From positions 186,001 through 250,000 of the forward strand of contig NZ_JALM01000009.1 of NCBI RefSeq assembly GCF_000737195.2: 64,000 bases of DNA. The letters are read 5' to 3'. The position numbers were made by a program, and so were the translations under genes. Shown here piece after piece: positions 1 to 7,969 of this stretch. This DNA comes from Sciscionella sediminilitoris. GTDB taxonomy: Bacteria; Actinomycetota; Actinomycetes; Mycobacteriales; Pseudonocardiaceae. Within the stretch, counting starts at the first letter, position 1; each line of letters begins with the position of its first letter. The notes beneath the pieces were generated by a model. The model searched no databases. It had not been told where the DNA came from and saw only the letters and a list, made by a program, of their open reading frames with translations.

Positions 1-4
1 GACC

Positions 5-1312
5 TCACGATCGACGCCTGAGCGAGACCGGGGCGGGCACTTCCGCGCTCGTACTGCTGGAGCCGGTGCGCAGCAGCAGCGCGGCGCCCGCCCCGATCAG
101 TGAGCACAGCACCAGATAACCGGCGATCGCGAGCCCGGAACCGGTCCAGCCGTAGAGCGCGGTCGCGATGATCGGCGCGGGCCCGCCCGAGATGATCGAG
201 GCGAGCTGGGAGCCGAGCGCGGTACCGCTGTAGCGCACCTCGGGCGGGAAGCTCTCCGCGATCAGCGCAGCCTGCGGGCCGTACTGGATGTCGTGCAGCA
301 CAAGCGAAACGGTGACCGCGACCGCGATGAGCGCGGTGGTTCCGGTGTCCAGAAGGGGAAAGTAGGCCAGGCTCCACACCGCGGTGAGCAGTGCGCCGAC
401 GACATAGACGCGTTTGCGCCGCCAGCGATCGGAGAGGTGCCCGAACAGCGGAATCGTCACCAGGGAGAGCACCGAGGCGAACAGCACGATGTTCAGCACG
501 CGATTTTCCGGTAGCCCGAGGAAGTTCTTCCCATAGGTGATGACGAAAGTCGTGAATATGTAGAACGGCGCCATTTCGGATGTGCGGGTGAGCGCGGCGA
601 GCAGCACCTGACGCCAGTGCCCGCGCAGCAGCACCAGCAGCGGATTCGCGGTACTCTTCGGCGCTTCGGCCCGCGGTTCCTCGACCTTGGCCCGGATGTA
701 GAGGGTCGCCCCGATCAGTACCGCGCTCGCGATGAACGGAATCCGCCAGGACCATTCGGCGAACTGGTCCGAACCGGTTACCCCGAGCGTGGCGATGATG
801 GCGAGGTTGGCCAGGATCAGTCCCAGCGGGGAACCGACCTGCGCCCAGGAGGCGAAGAACCCGCGTCGTTTGGCCTGCCCCGTTTCCATGGAGACCAGCA
901 CCGCGCCCGCCCACTGCCCGCCGAGCCCGATGCCCTGCACCACGCGGAGCACGACGAGGATGATCGCGCCCGCGAGCCCCGCGGTCTCGTAGCCGGGAAC
1001 GAGCGCGACGGCGAAGGTGGGTATTCCCATGCAGAGCGTGCTGGAGATGAGCGCGGTGCGGCGGCTGAGCCGGTCGCCGAAATGGCCGAACAGCATCGCG
1101 CCCGCGGGCCGGGCGATGAATCCGACGGCGAAGATCGCGAAGGACTGCAGTGTTCCGGATGTGGCGCTGGAGGCCGGAAAGAAGACGTGTCCGAAGACAA
1201 GTCCGGAGACCAGGCCGTACAGATAATAGTCGTACCACTCGATCGCGGTGGTCAGAACGCTGGTGGCGGTGGCGCGCCGATTCCTGCGCGCTTGGTCCGG
1301 GGAGTTCGGCAC
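5..1312 (-). CDS. MFS transporter, metabolite:H+ symporter (MHS) type
   Basis: A 435-residue major facilitator protein of the metabolite:H+ symporter group (relatives carry alpha-ketoglutarate, shikimate, proline/betaine or other small acids). The N-terminus has the EWYDYYLYG motif of the first membrane helix; the loop 2-3 signature GHFGDRLSRR lies near residue 80 and a second copy, GHLSDRWRRKR, in the C-terminal half. About twelve hydrophobic segments are visible, so it is an inner-membrane symporter of normal length. The start is a GTG preceded by AGGAG at good spacing; two ATG triplets just upstream are out of frame. It is divergent from the Gfo/Idh/MocA oxidoreductase gene across 188 bp. 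The substrate cannot be read from the sequence; the neighbour makes a sugar- or cyclitol-derived acid conceivable, which is inference only. Confidence 0.88.
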   Translation of the reverse strand: MPNSPDQARRNRRATATSVLTTAIEWYDYYLYGLVSGLVFGHVFFPASSATSGTLQSFAIFAVGFIARPAGAMLFGHFGDRLSRRTALISSTLCMGIPTFAVALVPGYETAGLAGAIILVVLRVVQGIGLGGQWAGAVLVSMETGQAKRRGFFASWAQVGSPLGLILANLAIIATLGVTGSDQFAEWSWRIPFIASAVLIGATLYIRAKVEEPRAEAPKSTANPLLVLLRGHWRQVLLAALTRTSEMAPFYIFTTFVITYGKNFLGLPENRVLNIVLFASVLSLVTIPLFGHLSDRWRRKRVYVVGALLTAVWSLAYFPLLDTGTTALIAVAVTVSLVLHDIQYGPQAALIAESFPPEVRYSGTALGSQLASIISGGPAPIIATALYGWTGSGLAIAGYLVLCSLIGAGAALLLRTGSSSTSAEVPAPVSLRRRS

Positions 1313-1395
1313 ATCATCTCCTGACGAACAATCGCTGGTCGTGAAGAGGGTGTTCCGCTCAGCCTCTCACCGGATGAGCCGACGGACTGTCGCAT

Positions 1396-1422
1396 GCCGG
1401 TCGATGAGCATCGGAGACCGGC
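1396..1422. promoter_or_regulatory. Inverted repeat in divergent MFS / oxidoreductase promoter region
   Basis: GCCGGTC and GACCGGC form a perfect 7-bp inverted repeat with a 13-bp spacer in the 188-bp region between two divergent genes. It may be an operator or a hairpin; no regulator gene lies next to it. Confidence 0.3.
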
Positions 1423-1500
1423 CAAAAACGGCGAGGGCGACTTCCGGTGTCACCCGAATTGCCCTTACGGGCGCGATCGGGGCGGCGTTAGGCTGCGCCG

Positions 1501-2715
1501 GTGCCCGAACTGCGTATCGGGGTCGTCGGCCTCGGCCAGCGCGCGGAACTGGCCACCCATGCCCAGCGTCGTGGTGTGGCCAGGGTGGTCGCGTGTGCCG
1601 ATCCGGCCGCGCGGGGCCGTGCCGATGCCCGGGCCCTTTTCGGTCCCGAGGCCGAGGTGTACGAGGACTACGAGCGGCTTTTCGACCGCGATCTCGACGC
1701 GGTTTTCCTGCTCACCCCCGATTATCTGCACACCGCGCCCGCGCTGCGGTTCCTGGAGCGGGGAATCGCGGTGTTCGTGGAGAAACCGCTCGCCATCGAG
1801 CTCGTGGAGTGCGACCGGATTCTCGCCACCGCGGCGCAGACCGGGACCCGGTTGTTCGTCGGGCACAACCTGCGGCATCTCCCGGTACTGCGCGAGATGC
1901 GCCGGTTGATCGACAGCGGCGCGATCGGTTCGGTCCGCTCGATCTGGTGCCGGCATTTCGTCGGCCACGGCGGGGACTACTACTTCAAGGACTGGCACGC
2001 GGAACGGGCGAACACCACCGGGCTGCTGGTGCACAAGGGCGCGCACGATCTGGATGTGATCCACTGGCTGGCCGGCGGGTTCAGCCGAAACGTCACCGCG
2101 TTCGGCCAATTGTCCGTCTATGGCGCGAATCCACGCCTTCCGGGCGGCGCCCCGGACAGCGGGCGGCGGATGGCGGACTGGTTCGATCCGGAGATCTGGC
2201 CGCCTTCGGCGTTACGGGAACTGAATCCGGTGATCGACGTGGAGGACCTGAGCATGGTGCTCACGCGCACCGGGAACGGCGTGCTCGCCAGCTATCAGCA
2301 GTGCCATTTCACCCCGGACTACTGGCGCAACTACACGGTGATCGGGGACGAGGGCCGGATGGAGAATTTCGGTGACGGCACTTCGGGGGAGCTGGCCGCC
2401 ATCACGGTGTGGAACCGGCGGCGTTCCGGGTACCGCCCGGACGGCGACCTGCGGGTGACCGTCGACGCGCAGCCGGAACACGCGCACGGGGGAACCGATG
2501 CCGCGCTGGTGGCGGAATTCCTCCGGTTCGTCGCCGAGGGCGGGCCCACCGAGACCTCACCGATCGCGGCCCGGGAAGCGGTCGCGACCGGGATCGCGGC
2601 CACCACCTCGCTGCGTTCCGGCGGGGTGCCGATACCGGTGCCGGAGCCGGATCCCGTTGCCGCGCGGTACTTCGCCGGAAACCAGGCGCGGCTCGGGGTG
2701 CCCGGCTGTGCCTAG
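1501..2715 (+). CDS. Gfo/Idh/MocA family NAD(P)-dependent oxidoreductase
   Basis: A 404-residue oxidoreductase. The N-terminal Rossmann fold starts with RIGVVGLGQRAEL and is followed by the family motif VEKPLA near residue 97, whose Lys and Pro contact the nicotinamide cofactor. The C-terminal alpha/beta domain contains GLLVHKGAHDLDVIHWL, where the conserved His/Asp region lies. Family members oxidise or reduce sugars, cyclitols and related acids; the substrate here is unknown. The start is GTG at 1501, directly at the beginning of the Rossmann strand. The stop codon TAG (2713-2715) straddles the left edge of the MITE-like element that follows, so the insertion may have set the present C-terminus. 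Confidence 0.88.
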   Translation: MPELRIGVVGLGQRAELATHAQRRGVARVVACADPAARGRADARALFGPEAEVYEDYERLFDRDLDAVFLLTPDYLHTAPALRFLERGIAVFVEKPLAIELVECDRILATAAQTGTRLFVGHNLRHLPVLREMRRLIDSGAIGSVRSIWCRHFVGHGGDYYFKDWHAERANTTGLLVHKGAHDLDVIHWLAGGFSRNVTAFGQLSVYGANPRLPGGAPDSGRRMADWFDPEIWPPSALRELNPVIDVEDLSMVLTRTGNGVLASYQQCHFTPDYWRNYTVIGDEGRMENFGDGTSGELAAITVWNRRRSGYRPDGDLRVTVDAQPEHAHGGTDAALVAEFLRFVAEGGPTETSPIAAREAVATGIAATTSLRSGGVPIPVPEPDPVAARYFAGNQARLGVPGCA

Positions 2716-2903
2716 GGTATGTCTGATAATCCACTGCCGTCGCGAGCGGGAGTCAGCGTGACGGGGCCCTGCGGGACACCCGCGCCCGAGATCGGCAAGG
2801 CGGAGGATTGAGCCGCTGTGGGTTTCTGCGGTGATTGCGCGCCTTCGCCGCGAGGCGCCGATATGGCCCCGCGCAGCAGGCTACGGGATTGCCAGACGCG
2901 CCC
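2715..2903 (+). repeat. MITE-like element, copy 1, flanked by TA
   Basis: A 189-bp noncoding segment between two convergent genes with imperfect terminal inverted repeats (left end starts GGGTATGTCTGATAATCC, right end is GGATTGCCAGACGCGCCC) and a TA dinucleotide on each side, as expected for a TA target duplication. It is clearly homologous to the inverted copy at 46974-47134: shared blocks include CCGTCGCGAGCGGGAG, GCAAGGCGGAGGA and CGAGGCGCCGAT...TGGCCCCGCGCAG. A central hairpin is kept with different stem bases. The TA on each side is part of the stop codon of the adjoining gene (TAG in both). No transposase is encoded. The ends look like IS5-type ends, which is inference. Confidence 0.7.
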
Positions 2904-3718
2904 TAATCCTCGCGCTTGCGGCCCGCGCCCGCGAGGATCCCGGCGCGCTTCGGGTCCTCGCCGGGGGCGAGCGGCCCGTCCGGGCGCCACAGGGAAGTGG
3001 CCACGATTCCGGGATCGACCAGGTCGAATCCGGTGAACAGTTCCTCGATCTCGGCCTTGCTGCGCGGATGGATCGGGTCCCGGCTGCCCTTCATCACCTC
3101 GACGATGGCCGCCATCTCCTCGGGCTCCAGGTCGCTGGTGAAGTGCGAGATGACCAGCCAGCTTCCCGGGGCCAGTGCCTCGCGGTACCGGCGGATCAGG
3201 TTCACCGGATCCTTGTCCGGGAAGACGAAGTGGAACACCCCGACCATGAGCAGCCCGACCGGCTGGCTGAAGTCGAGCAGCTCACGGGTCTCCGGGGCGG
3301 AGAGGATGGTCTCCGGGTCGTTCATGTCCGCCTGCACGACCCCGGCCCGGTCGTTGTCCTCGAGGATCATCCGGCTGTGCGCGACGGCCACGCTCTCGTA
3401 GTCCACGTAGACCACGCGACACTCCGGATCGAGCTCCTGGGCCACCTCGTGCACATTGCCCACGGTCGGGATACCGGAGCCGATGTCCAGGAACTGCCGG
3501 ATGCCCTGGTCGAAAAGGAACTTCACCGCGCGGCGCAGGAAGGCCCGGTTCATCGCGCCGATCGTGCGCGCGTTCGGCTGCGCCTTCAGGAACTTCTGTG
3601 CCAGGGCGCGATCGGCCTCGAAATTGTGCCCGCCCCCGATCAGATAGTCGTAGAGCCGGGCCGCGCTCGGCTCGTCGATGTTGATGTGCCAGGGAACCCA
3701 GTCGCGCTGATCGGCCAC
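2903..3718 (-). CDS. SAM-dependent methyltransferase, Methyltransf_19 (DUF574) family
   Basis: A 271-residue protein of the actinobacterial S-adenosyl methyltransferase family formerly DUF574. Family signatures are present: the N-terminal INIDEPSAARLYDYLIGGGHNFEADR, a SAM-binding segment FLDIGSGIPT, a second strand VVYVDYESVAVAHS, and the later VFHFVFPDKDP and ISHFTSD segments. These proteins are abundant in Streptomyces, Nocardia and relatives; few have a known substrate and many sit beside XRE regulators, as here. The ATG start is at 3718. The TAG stop is formed at the edge of the MITE-like element, and the charged tail GRKRED ends exactly there. Confidence 0.88.
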   Translation of the reverse strand: MADQRDWVPWHINIDEPSAARLYDYLIGGGHNFEADRALAQKFLKAQPNARTIGAMNRAFLRRAVKFLFDQGIRQFLDIGSGIPTVGNVHEVAQELDPECRVVYVDYESVAVAHSRMILEDNDRAGVVQADMNDPETILSAPETRELLDFSQPVGLLMVGVFHFVFPDKDPVNLIRRYREALAPGSWLVISHFTSDLEPEEMAAIVEVMKGSRDPIHPRSKAEIEELFTGFDLVDPGIVATSLWRPDGPLAPGEDPKRAGILAGAGRKRED

Positions 3719-3822
3719 CGCGAGCTCCTCTGTCGTCGCCGGTGCAGGAGGGTGCTCACTGTAGCACCGGTCACCCCGGCGATTCCGGCCCGGCGGACGC
3801 GTTCACCGGGAAGGACCACGGT

Positions 3823-4602
3823 TCACTGCTCGGTGGCCGCGAGCGCGGCGAGGATGTCCCTGGTTGCCTCGTCAGCCGGGAAGAAGGTCTCGATCGCGAT
3901 CTCGTCGGTGGCGACATCCCGCGGGGAACCGAAGACGGTGACCGCGTAGAGCAGGGAGAGCTCACCGGCCTCGGTGCCCAGCAGCATGGGGGTGACCAGT
4001 CCGGTGTCCGGCACGGGCTCTTCGTCCGGTTCGGGTGCCGGGTAGCTCGCCAGCTCGTGCAGCAGCCCGGCCAGTTCCGGATCGGCGCTCCGGTCCAGCT
4101 GGCGGCGCACCCGGCGCAGGGTGTGCTCGCGCCAGTGCGCATGATTCCGCAGCTGGGAGGCGAGCCCGTCCGGATGCAGGGTCGCGCGCAGCATGTTCAC
4201 CCGTGGTTCGCGCAGTTGCCGGGGGATTCCGGTGAGGAACCGGGCCATCGCGCGGTTTCCGGCGAGCAGATCCCAGTGCGCGTTCACCGCGACCGCCGGG
4301 TTCGGTTCGTGCCCGGTGAGGATCGCCTCCACCGCGGCCCGCACCGCACCGAGGTCGTCGAGCGGGCGTTCGGTGTGCACCGGGGCGAACCCGGCCGCGA
4401 GATAGAGCGCATTGCGTTCGCGCAGCGGGACATCGAGCTCGGCGCAGAGCCTGCCGAGCACGGCGGGGCTCGGGTTCGCCCGCCCGGTCTCCACGAAACT
4501 CAGGTGCCGCGCGGACAGTTCGGCGGCGAGCGCGAGATCGAGCTGGGACCGTCGCCGCCGCTGCCGCCACTGGCGCAACAGGGTGCCCACCGGAGAACTC
4601 AT
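3823..4602 (-). CDS. XRE-family regulator with MmyB-like ligand-binding domain
   Basis: A 259-residue transcription factor. Residues 1-70 form a helix-turn-helix of the XRE type (RSQLDLALAAELSARHLSFVETG), and the rest is the MmyB-like domain (WDLLAGNRAMARFLTG, ending with AIETFFPAD) that binds a small ligand in characterised relatives. An in-frame extension to 4626 exists, but its first codons run into the perfect inverted repeat at 4617-4637, so ATG 4602 is the better start. Such regulators usually control a divergent oxidoreductase or tautomerase gene, and the tautomerase-like/YHS gene is divergent here with only 68 bp between. Confidence 0.85.
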   Translation of the reverse strand: MSSPVGTLLRQWRQRRRRSQLDLALAAELSARHLSFVETGRANPSPAVLGRLCAELDVPLRERNALYLAAGFAPVHTERPLDDLGAVRAAVEAILTGHEPNPAVAVNAHWDLLAGNRAMARFLTGIPRQLREPRVNMLRATLHPDGLASQLRNHAHWREHTLRRVRRQLDRSADPELAGLLHELASYPAPEPDEEPVPDTGLVTPMLLGTEAGELSLLYAVTVFGSPRDVATDEIAIETFFPADEATRDILAALAATEQ

Positions 4603-4616
4603 GCGGCCACAGTAGG

Positions 4617-4637
4617 CGATTACCACCGAGGTAATCG
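4617..4637. promoter_or_regulatory. Operator-like palindrome between XRE regulator and tautomerase-like/YHS gene
   Basis: CGATTACC-N5-GGTAATCG, a perfect 8-bp inverted repeat centred in the 68-bp divergent promoter region. It is the natural candidate for the binding site of the MmyB-like regulator and would serve both genes. Confidence 0.55.
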
Positions 4638-4670
4638 ACGGATCGGGCGTGGACCTCGAGGATCACGGGC

Positions 4671-5297
4671 ATGTTTCTGATCGAGATCGCGTATCCGGCA
4701 GGCGCACTGACCGAGACCGAGCGGGACACCATCGCCGCGTCGATCACCGAACTGATCACGGCGGCGGAGCAGGCCCCGGAAGCGACCATGCGCCGCGCGC
4801 GCCGGATGACCCATATCGCGTTCCGGGAACTGCACGGCTGGCACACCGGGGACGGGCCGGTGCACCCCGGTGCGGCGCCCCCGGTGCTCGCGAGCATCAC
4901 GGTTCCCGAGGCGTGGCGCGCGGAAACGGCGCGGCACACGATGGGCGCCGTGCGCTCCGCGATCACCGGCGTGGACCGGGTGAGGGGCTGGACGAGGGAG
5001 GGCGGTGACCTGTGGATCAACGTGTTCGGGGTCGCCGAGGGCAGTATCGGGCTGAACGGCAAGGCGGCCGATGCCGATGCGGTTCTGGCCTATATGACCG
5101 AGGAATTCCGGGCCCTTGCCGAATCCGGTGAACTCGGCCCGGTTCCGGACGGTAAGCTGCTGGATCCGGTCTGCGGCATGCTCGTGCACCACGGCAAGGG
5201 GACGATCCTGCTCGACCACGACGGCGTCACGCTCGGTTTCTGCGCGCAGTCCTGCCGGGATGCCTACGCCCGCGAACACGGACTGAGTCCGGCCTGA
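4671..5297 (+). CDS. Tautomerase-like protein fused to a C-terminal YHS domain
   Basis: A 208-residue cytoplasmic protein. Residues 1-150 resemble two tautomerase-superfamily beta-alpha-beta units: FLIEIAYPAGALTETERDTI resembles the first strand and helix, and ASITVPEAW the second unit. The catalytic Pro1 of classical 4-oxalocrotonate tautomerases is absent because Phe follows Met. Residues 163-205 form a YHS-type metal-binding segment (DPVCGM...FCAQSC), normally found in copper or heavy-metal proteins and in monooxygenase components. The ATG at 4671 opens the first strand. It is divergent from the MmyB-like regulator and probably controlled by it. The fusion is unusual; the YHS assignment is firmer than the tautomerase one. 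Confidence 0.7.
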   Translation: MFLIEIAYPAGALTETERDTIAASITELITAAEQAPEATMRRARRMTHIAFRELHGWHTGDGPVHPGAAPPVLASITVPEAWRAETARHTMGAVRSAITGVDRVRGWTREGGDLWINVFGVAEGSIGLNGKAADADAVLAYMTEEFRALAESGELGPVPDGKLLDPVCGMLVHHGKGTILLDHDGVTLGFCAQSCRDAYAREHGLSPA

Positions 5298-5315
5298 CCA
5301 GGGAGACAGGGAAGG

Positions 5316-6725
5316 TCAGGAAACCTGGCGTGGCATCGTCTGCGTTCCCTCGGGGACCGTCGGTGCCGGGTTGTCCATGACCTGTTGCTGGGCCAGCAGC
5401 AGCCGTTCGGTGGTGGCCCGGTACTGCAGTTCCGGGTTGTGCCGAGGGAACGGGGATGGCGGCGCGCCGAGGCGGAACACCGAGGTGAGATCGCCGGTGG
5501 TGGCGCGCCGCCAGTCGCTGATGTGCGGTTCGGGCACCCCGAACCGGCGCTCGAGGAACCGCAGCAGCGAGGTGTGGTCGAACCGTTCGGAGCACACGTA
5601 TCCGCCGACCGTCCACGGCGAGACGATGACCGTCGGAACCCGGAAACCGAGCCCGATCGGCACTCCGTCCACGTATTCGCCCGGGGTGCCCTTCGGGGCG
5701 ACCGGCGGGGCGACGTGGTCGAAGTACCCGTCGTTCTCGTCGTAGGTCAGGATGAAGACGGTCTTGCGCCACACCTCGGGATTGCGGGCGATCGCCTCGA
5801 TCTTGCTCGCGACGTACTGCGCGCCCGCGGCGGGCATCCAGTCCGGGTGCTCGGTCTGTGCGGACGGCGCGACCAGCCAGGAAACCTGGGGCAGCAGATC
5901 GTGTTCCGCGTCGTACTCGAACCAGCCCGCGGACTTGTGCACCATGGCGTTGCGGAACAGCGGGGAACTCTTCCCCGCCTCGGCGTACTGGCGGAACCAG
6001 GCGAGCGAATTGTCGTCGTAGTTGTCCTCTTCCTGATAGATGCGCCAGCTGACACCCGCCTCGGTGAGCCGTTCGGGGTAGGTCTTCCAGCGCAGCCGGG
6101 GATCGGTGGAGGACATGTAGTTGGTGGTCGCCGGTTCCCCGTAGCGCCCTTCCGGATCGACGAAGCCCGACCACATGTACAGCCGGTTCGGGTTCGTCGG
6201 CCCGATGACCGAGCAGAAGTAGTTGTCGCAGACCGTGAACGCCTCGGCGAGCGCGTGGTGGAAGGGAATGTCCTGCGCGGTGAGGTAGGACATGGTGAAC
6301 GGGCCCTTGGCCGTGGTCCAGTTGTCCATCTTGCCCTCGTTCCACGCGCTGTGCTGATCGAGCCAGTCGTGCGGGCAGCCCACACTCTTCTGCCCCGAGG
6401 TGCGCAGCGTGTCCACGTGGAAGGGAAGCAGATGGCCGTCCTTGTGCCCGGAATACGGCTGGGCGAACACGGAATCGCCGTTGGGCAATCGCATCGGGTT
6501 CGGATCGGAGAACCCGCGCACCCCGCGGAGGGTGCCGAAATAGTGGTCGAAACTGCGGTTCTCCTGCATCAGGATCACGACGTGCTCGATGTCCTCGAGC
6601 GAGGCCCGCAGATTCGCGGGGGTCTCGGCGACCGCGCGGCGCACCCCGTCCGGCAGAAAGGGCGAGGCGAGCGCCGCGGTCGTCGCCGCGCCGAGGAGCC
6701 TGCGCCTTGTCCAGGGTACGGCCAT
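5316..6725 (-). CDS. Secreted phospholipase C (phosphoesterase family), Tat-exported
   Basis: A 469-residue phosphoesterase of the bacterial phospholipase C/acid phosphatase family. The N-terminus TRRRLLGAATTAALA is a twin-arginine signal. The body has VVILMQENRSFDHYFGTLRGVRGF near residue 55, then GPTNPNRLYMWSG, TYDENDGYFDHVAPP and DHTSLLRFLERRFGV, all characteristic motifs that hold metal and active-site residues. It should act outside the membrane on phosphatidylcholine or similar phosphodiesters. The ATG shares one base with the stop of the upstream beta-propeller gene (TGATG), so the two are translationally coupled. Length is slightly below that of the longer mycobacterial and Pseudomonas enzymes, which carry extra C-terminal domains. 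Confidence 0.9.
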   Translation of the reverse strand: MAVPWTRRRLLGAATTAALASPFLPDGVRRAVAETPANLRASLEDIEHVVILMQENRSFDHYFGTLRGVRGFSDPNPMRLPNGDSVFAQPYSGHKDGHLLPFHVDTLRTSGQKSVGCPHDWLDQHSAWNEGKMDNWTTAKGPFTMSYLTAQDIPFHHALAEAFTVCDNYFCSVIGPTNPNRLYMWSGFVDPEGRYGEPATTNYMSSTDPRLRWKTYPERLTEAGVSWRIYQEEDNYDDNSLAWFRQYAEAGKSSPLFRNAMVHKSAGWFEYDAEHDLLPQVSWLVAPSAQTEHPDWMPAAGAQYVASKIEAIARNPEVWRKTVFILTYDENDGYFDHVAPPVAPKGTPGEYVDGVPIGLGFRVPTVIVSPWTVGGYVCSERFDHTSLLRFLERRFGVPEPHISDWRRATTGDLTSVFRLGAPPSPFPRHNPELQYRATTERLLLAQQQVMDNPAPTVPEGTQTMPRQVS

Positions 6726-7852
6726 CAGTTCCCTCCGAAGATCGCGATCAGGTGCTGGCCCGCGTCGGCCACGAGCACCCGCCCGGAACGGTCCAGTGCG
6801 ATGCCGAGCGGGACACGCAGCTCCCGTGCCCCGTACTCGCGCAGCGGGGCGCCGCGCGGGCCGAACTCGGTCACCCAGCCGTAGTCCGGGACGGTGACCG
6901 AGACGGTGTCCTGTTTCCCGGCCACGGCGAAGGCCGGATTGGACATGCCGCCGAACAGGCTGTTCTGGCCCGCCCCGTAGGAGCCGAGTTCGGTGCCCGC
7001 CTTGTCGTAGCGGACGACCGCGTCGTTGCCCGCCACCCGCCAGCCGTTCTGCGTGACCAGGATGTCCCCGCCCGGAGTGACCGCGATCCCTTGCGGCGCA
7101 CGGTTTCCCGAGCCGATCTCGCCGAGCGGTCCGGACTTGCCCGGCGCGAACCGCAGTACCCGGTTGATCCCGCTGTCGCAGACGAGCAGTTGCCCCTCCG
7201 CGGTCACCGCGAGGCCGCGGGGCGTGTCCAGGGAACCCGTCCCGAGTACGGCGGTCGAGCCGTTGCGGGCGAAGCTGCGCACACAACCGTTTCCGGTGTC
7301 GGCCACGTACACGGTGCCGTCCGTGCCGACCGCGACCGCCTCCGGTTCGCGCAATCGCCCGTGCCCGAGATCGCGTTTGGGGCGCAGATCCGGGGCGAGC
7401 ACCCGGATCAGATCGTTCCCGGTGTCCGCGAGGTAGATGTCCCCGTCCGGACCGACCGCGATCCCGTGCGGCCTGCGCAGTGTTCCGCCGAGATCGACGG
7501 TGCCCAGCAGCGGGCGGCCCGGTAGCCGGGTACCCGCGCGCACCGTGCACCGGACCGGATCGGCCAGCTGCTCGTAGCCGTCGTCGTGCAGGTAGAACAC
7601 CCGGTAGTCGCCGGGGCTCAGTCCGGAGGTGTCCAGTTCGGCCGAGCCGCTCGCATCCGGGGCATAGGTCCAGGTGCGGTAGCCGCCGTGTTCCGGTTCC
7701 GCGTTCCCGTCCGCGGGCCACACCCCGACCCAGTTGTGTGCGGCCGCCTGACCCGCCGAGGTGCGGTACTCGGCGCGCAACCAGTCGCCGGGGGCGACCG
7801 TGTTCGCGGAGAGCCCCAGCCGACCGGAGGCGACCATGCGTTGCTCAATCAT
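6725..7852 (-). CDS. NHL-repeat beta-propeller protein with N-terminal Ig-like domain
   Basis: A protein of about 375 residues. The first 100 residues form a beta-sandwich-like segment (NWVGVWPAD ... TWTYAPDASGSAELD ... GDYRVFYLHDDGY) of the kind appended to phosphatases and phospholipases in actinomycetes. The remainder holds repeated NHL-type blades (RPHGIAVGPDGDIYLADTGN, EPEAVAVGTDGTVYVADTGN, TPRGLAVTAEGQLLVCDSG). No signal peptide is obvious, so location is uncertain. The start at ATG 7852 follows a GAGGTGA sequence; a TTG 36 bp upstream is possible. It is coupled to the phospholipase C gene and may guide that enzyme to a substrate, which is inference. Confidence 0.72.
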   Translation of the reverse strand: MIEQRMVASGRLGLSANTVAPGDWLRAEYRTSAGQAAAHNWVGVWPADGNAEPEHGGYRTWTYAPDASGSAELDTSGLSPGDYRVFYLHDDGYEQLADPVRCTVRAGTRLPGRPLLGTVDLGGTLRRPHGIAVGPDGDIYLADTGNDLIRVLAPDLRPKRDLGHGRLREPEAVAVGTDGTVYVADTGNGCVRSFARNGSTAVLGTGSLDTPRGLAVTAEGQLLVCDSGINRVLRFAPGKSGPLGEIGSGNRAPQGIAVTPGGDILVTQNGWRVAGNDAVVRYDKAGTELGSYGAGQNSLFGGMSNPAFAVAGKQDTVSVTVPDYGWVTEFGPRGAPLREYGARELRVPLGIALDRSGRVLVADAGQHLIAIFGGN

Positions 7853-7969
7853 GCTTGAATCACTCACCTCAGCCGCAGTTGTGGGCAAAATATCGGGGTG
7901 CTGGCGCGCTGTCAGCCACCGAACGAGTGGGCGGGCCGGGCTCCGGGGAATGGTCTGGGTAGTGCGCGG

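Noticed and set aside
6726-7721. Long in-frame extension of the phospholipase C gene through the beta-propeller gene
   Set aside because: A Tat signal starts exactly at 6725, and the upstream frame is antisense-like noise over a real NHL gene in another frame.
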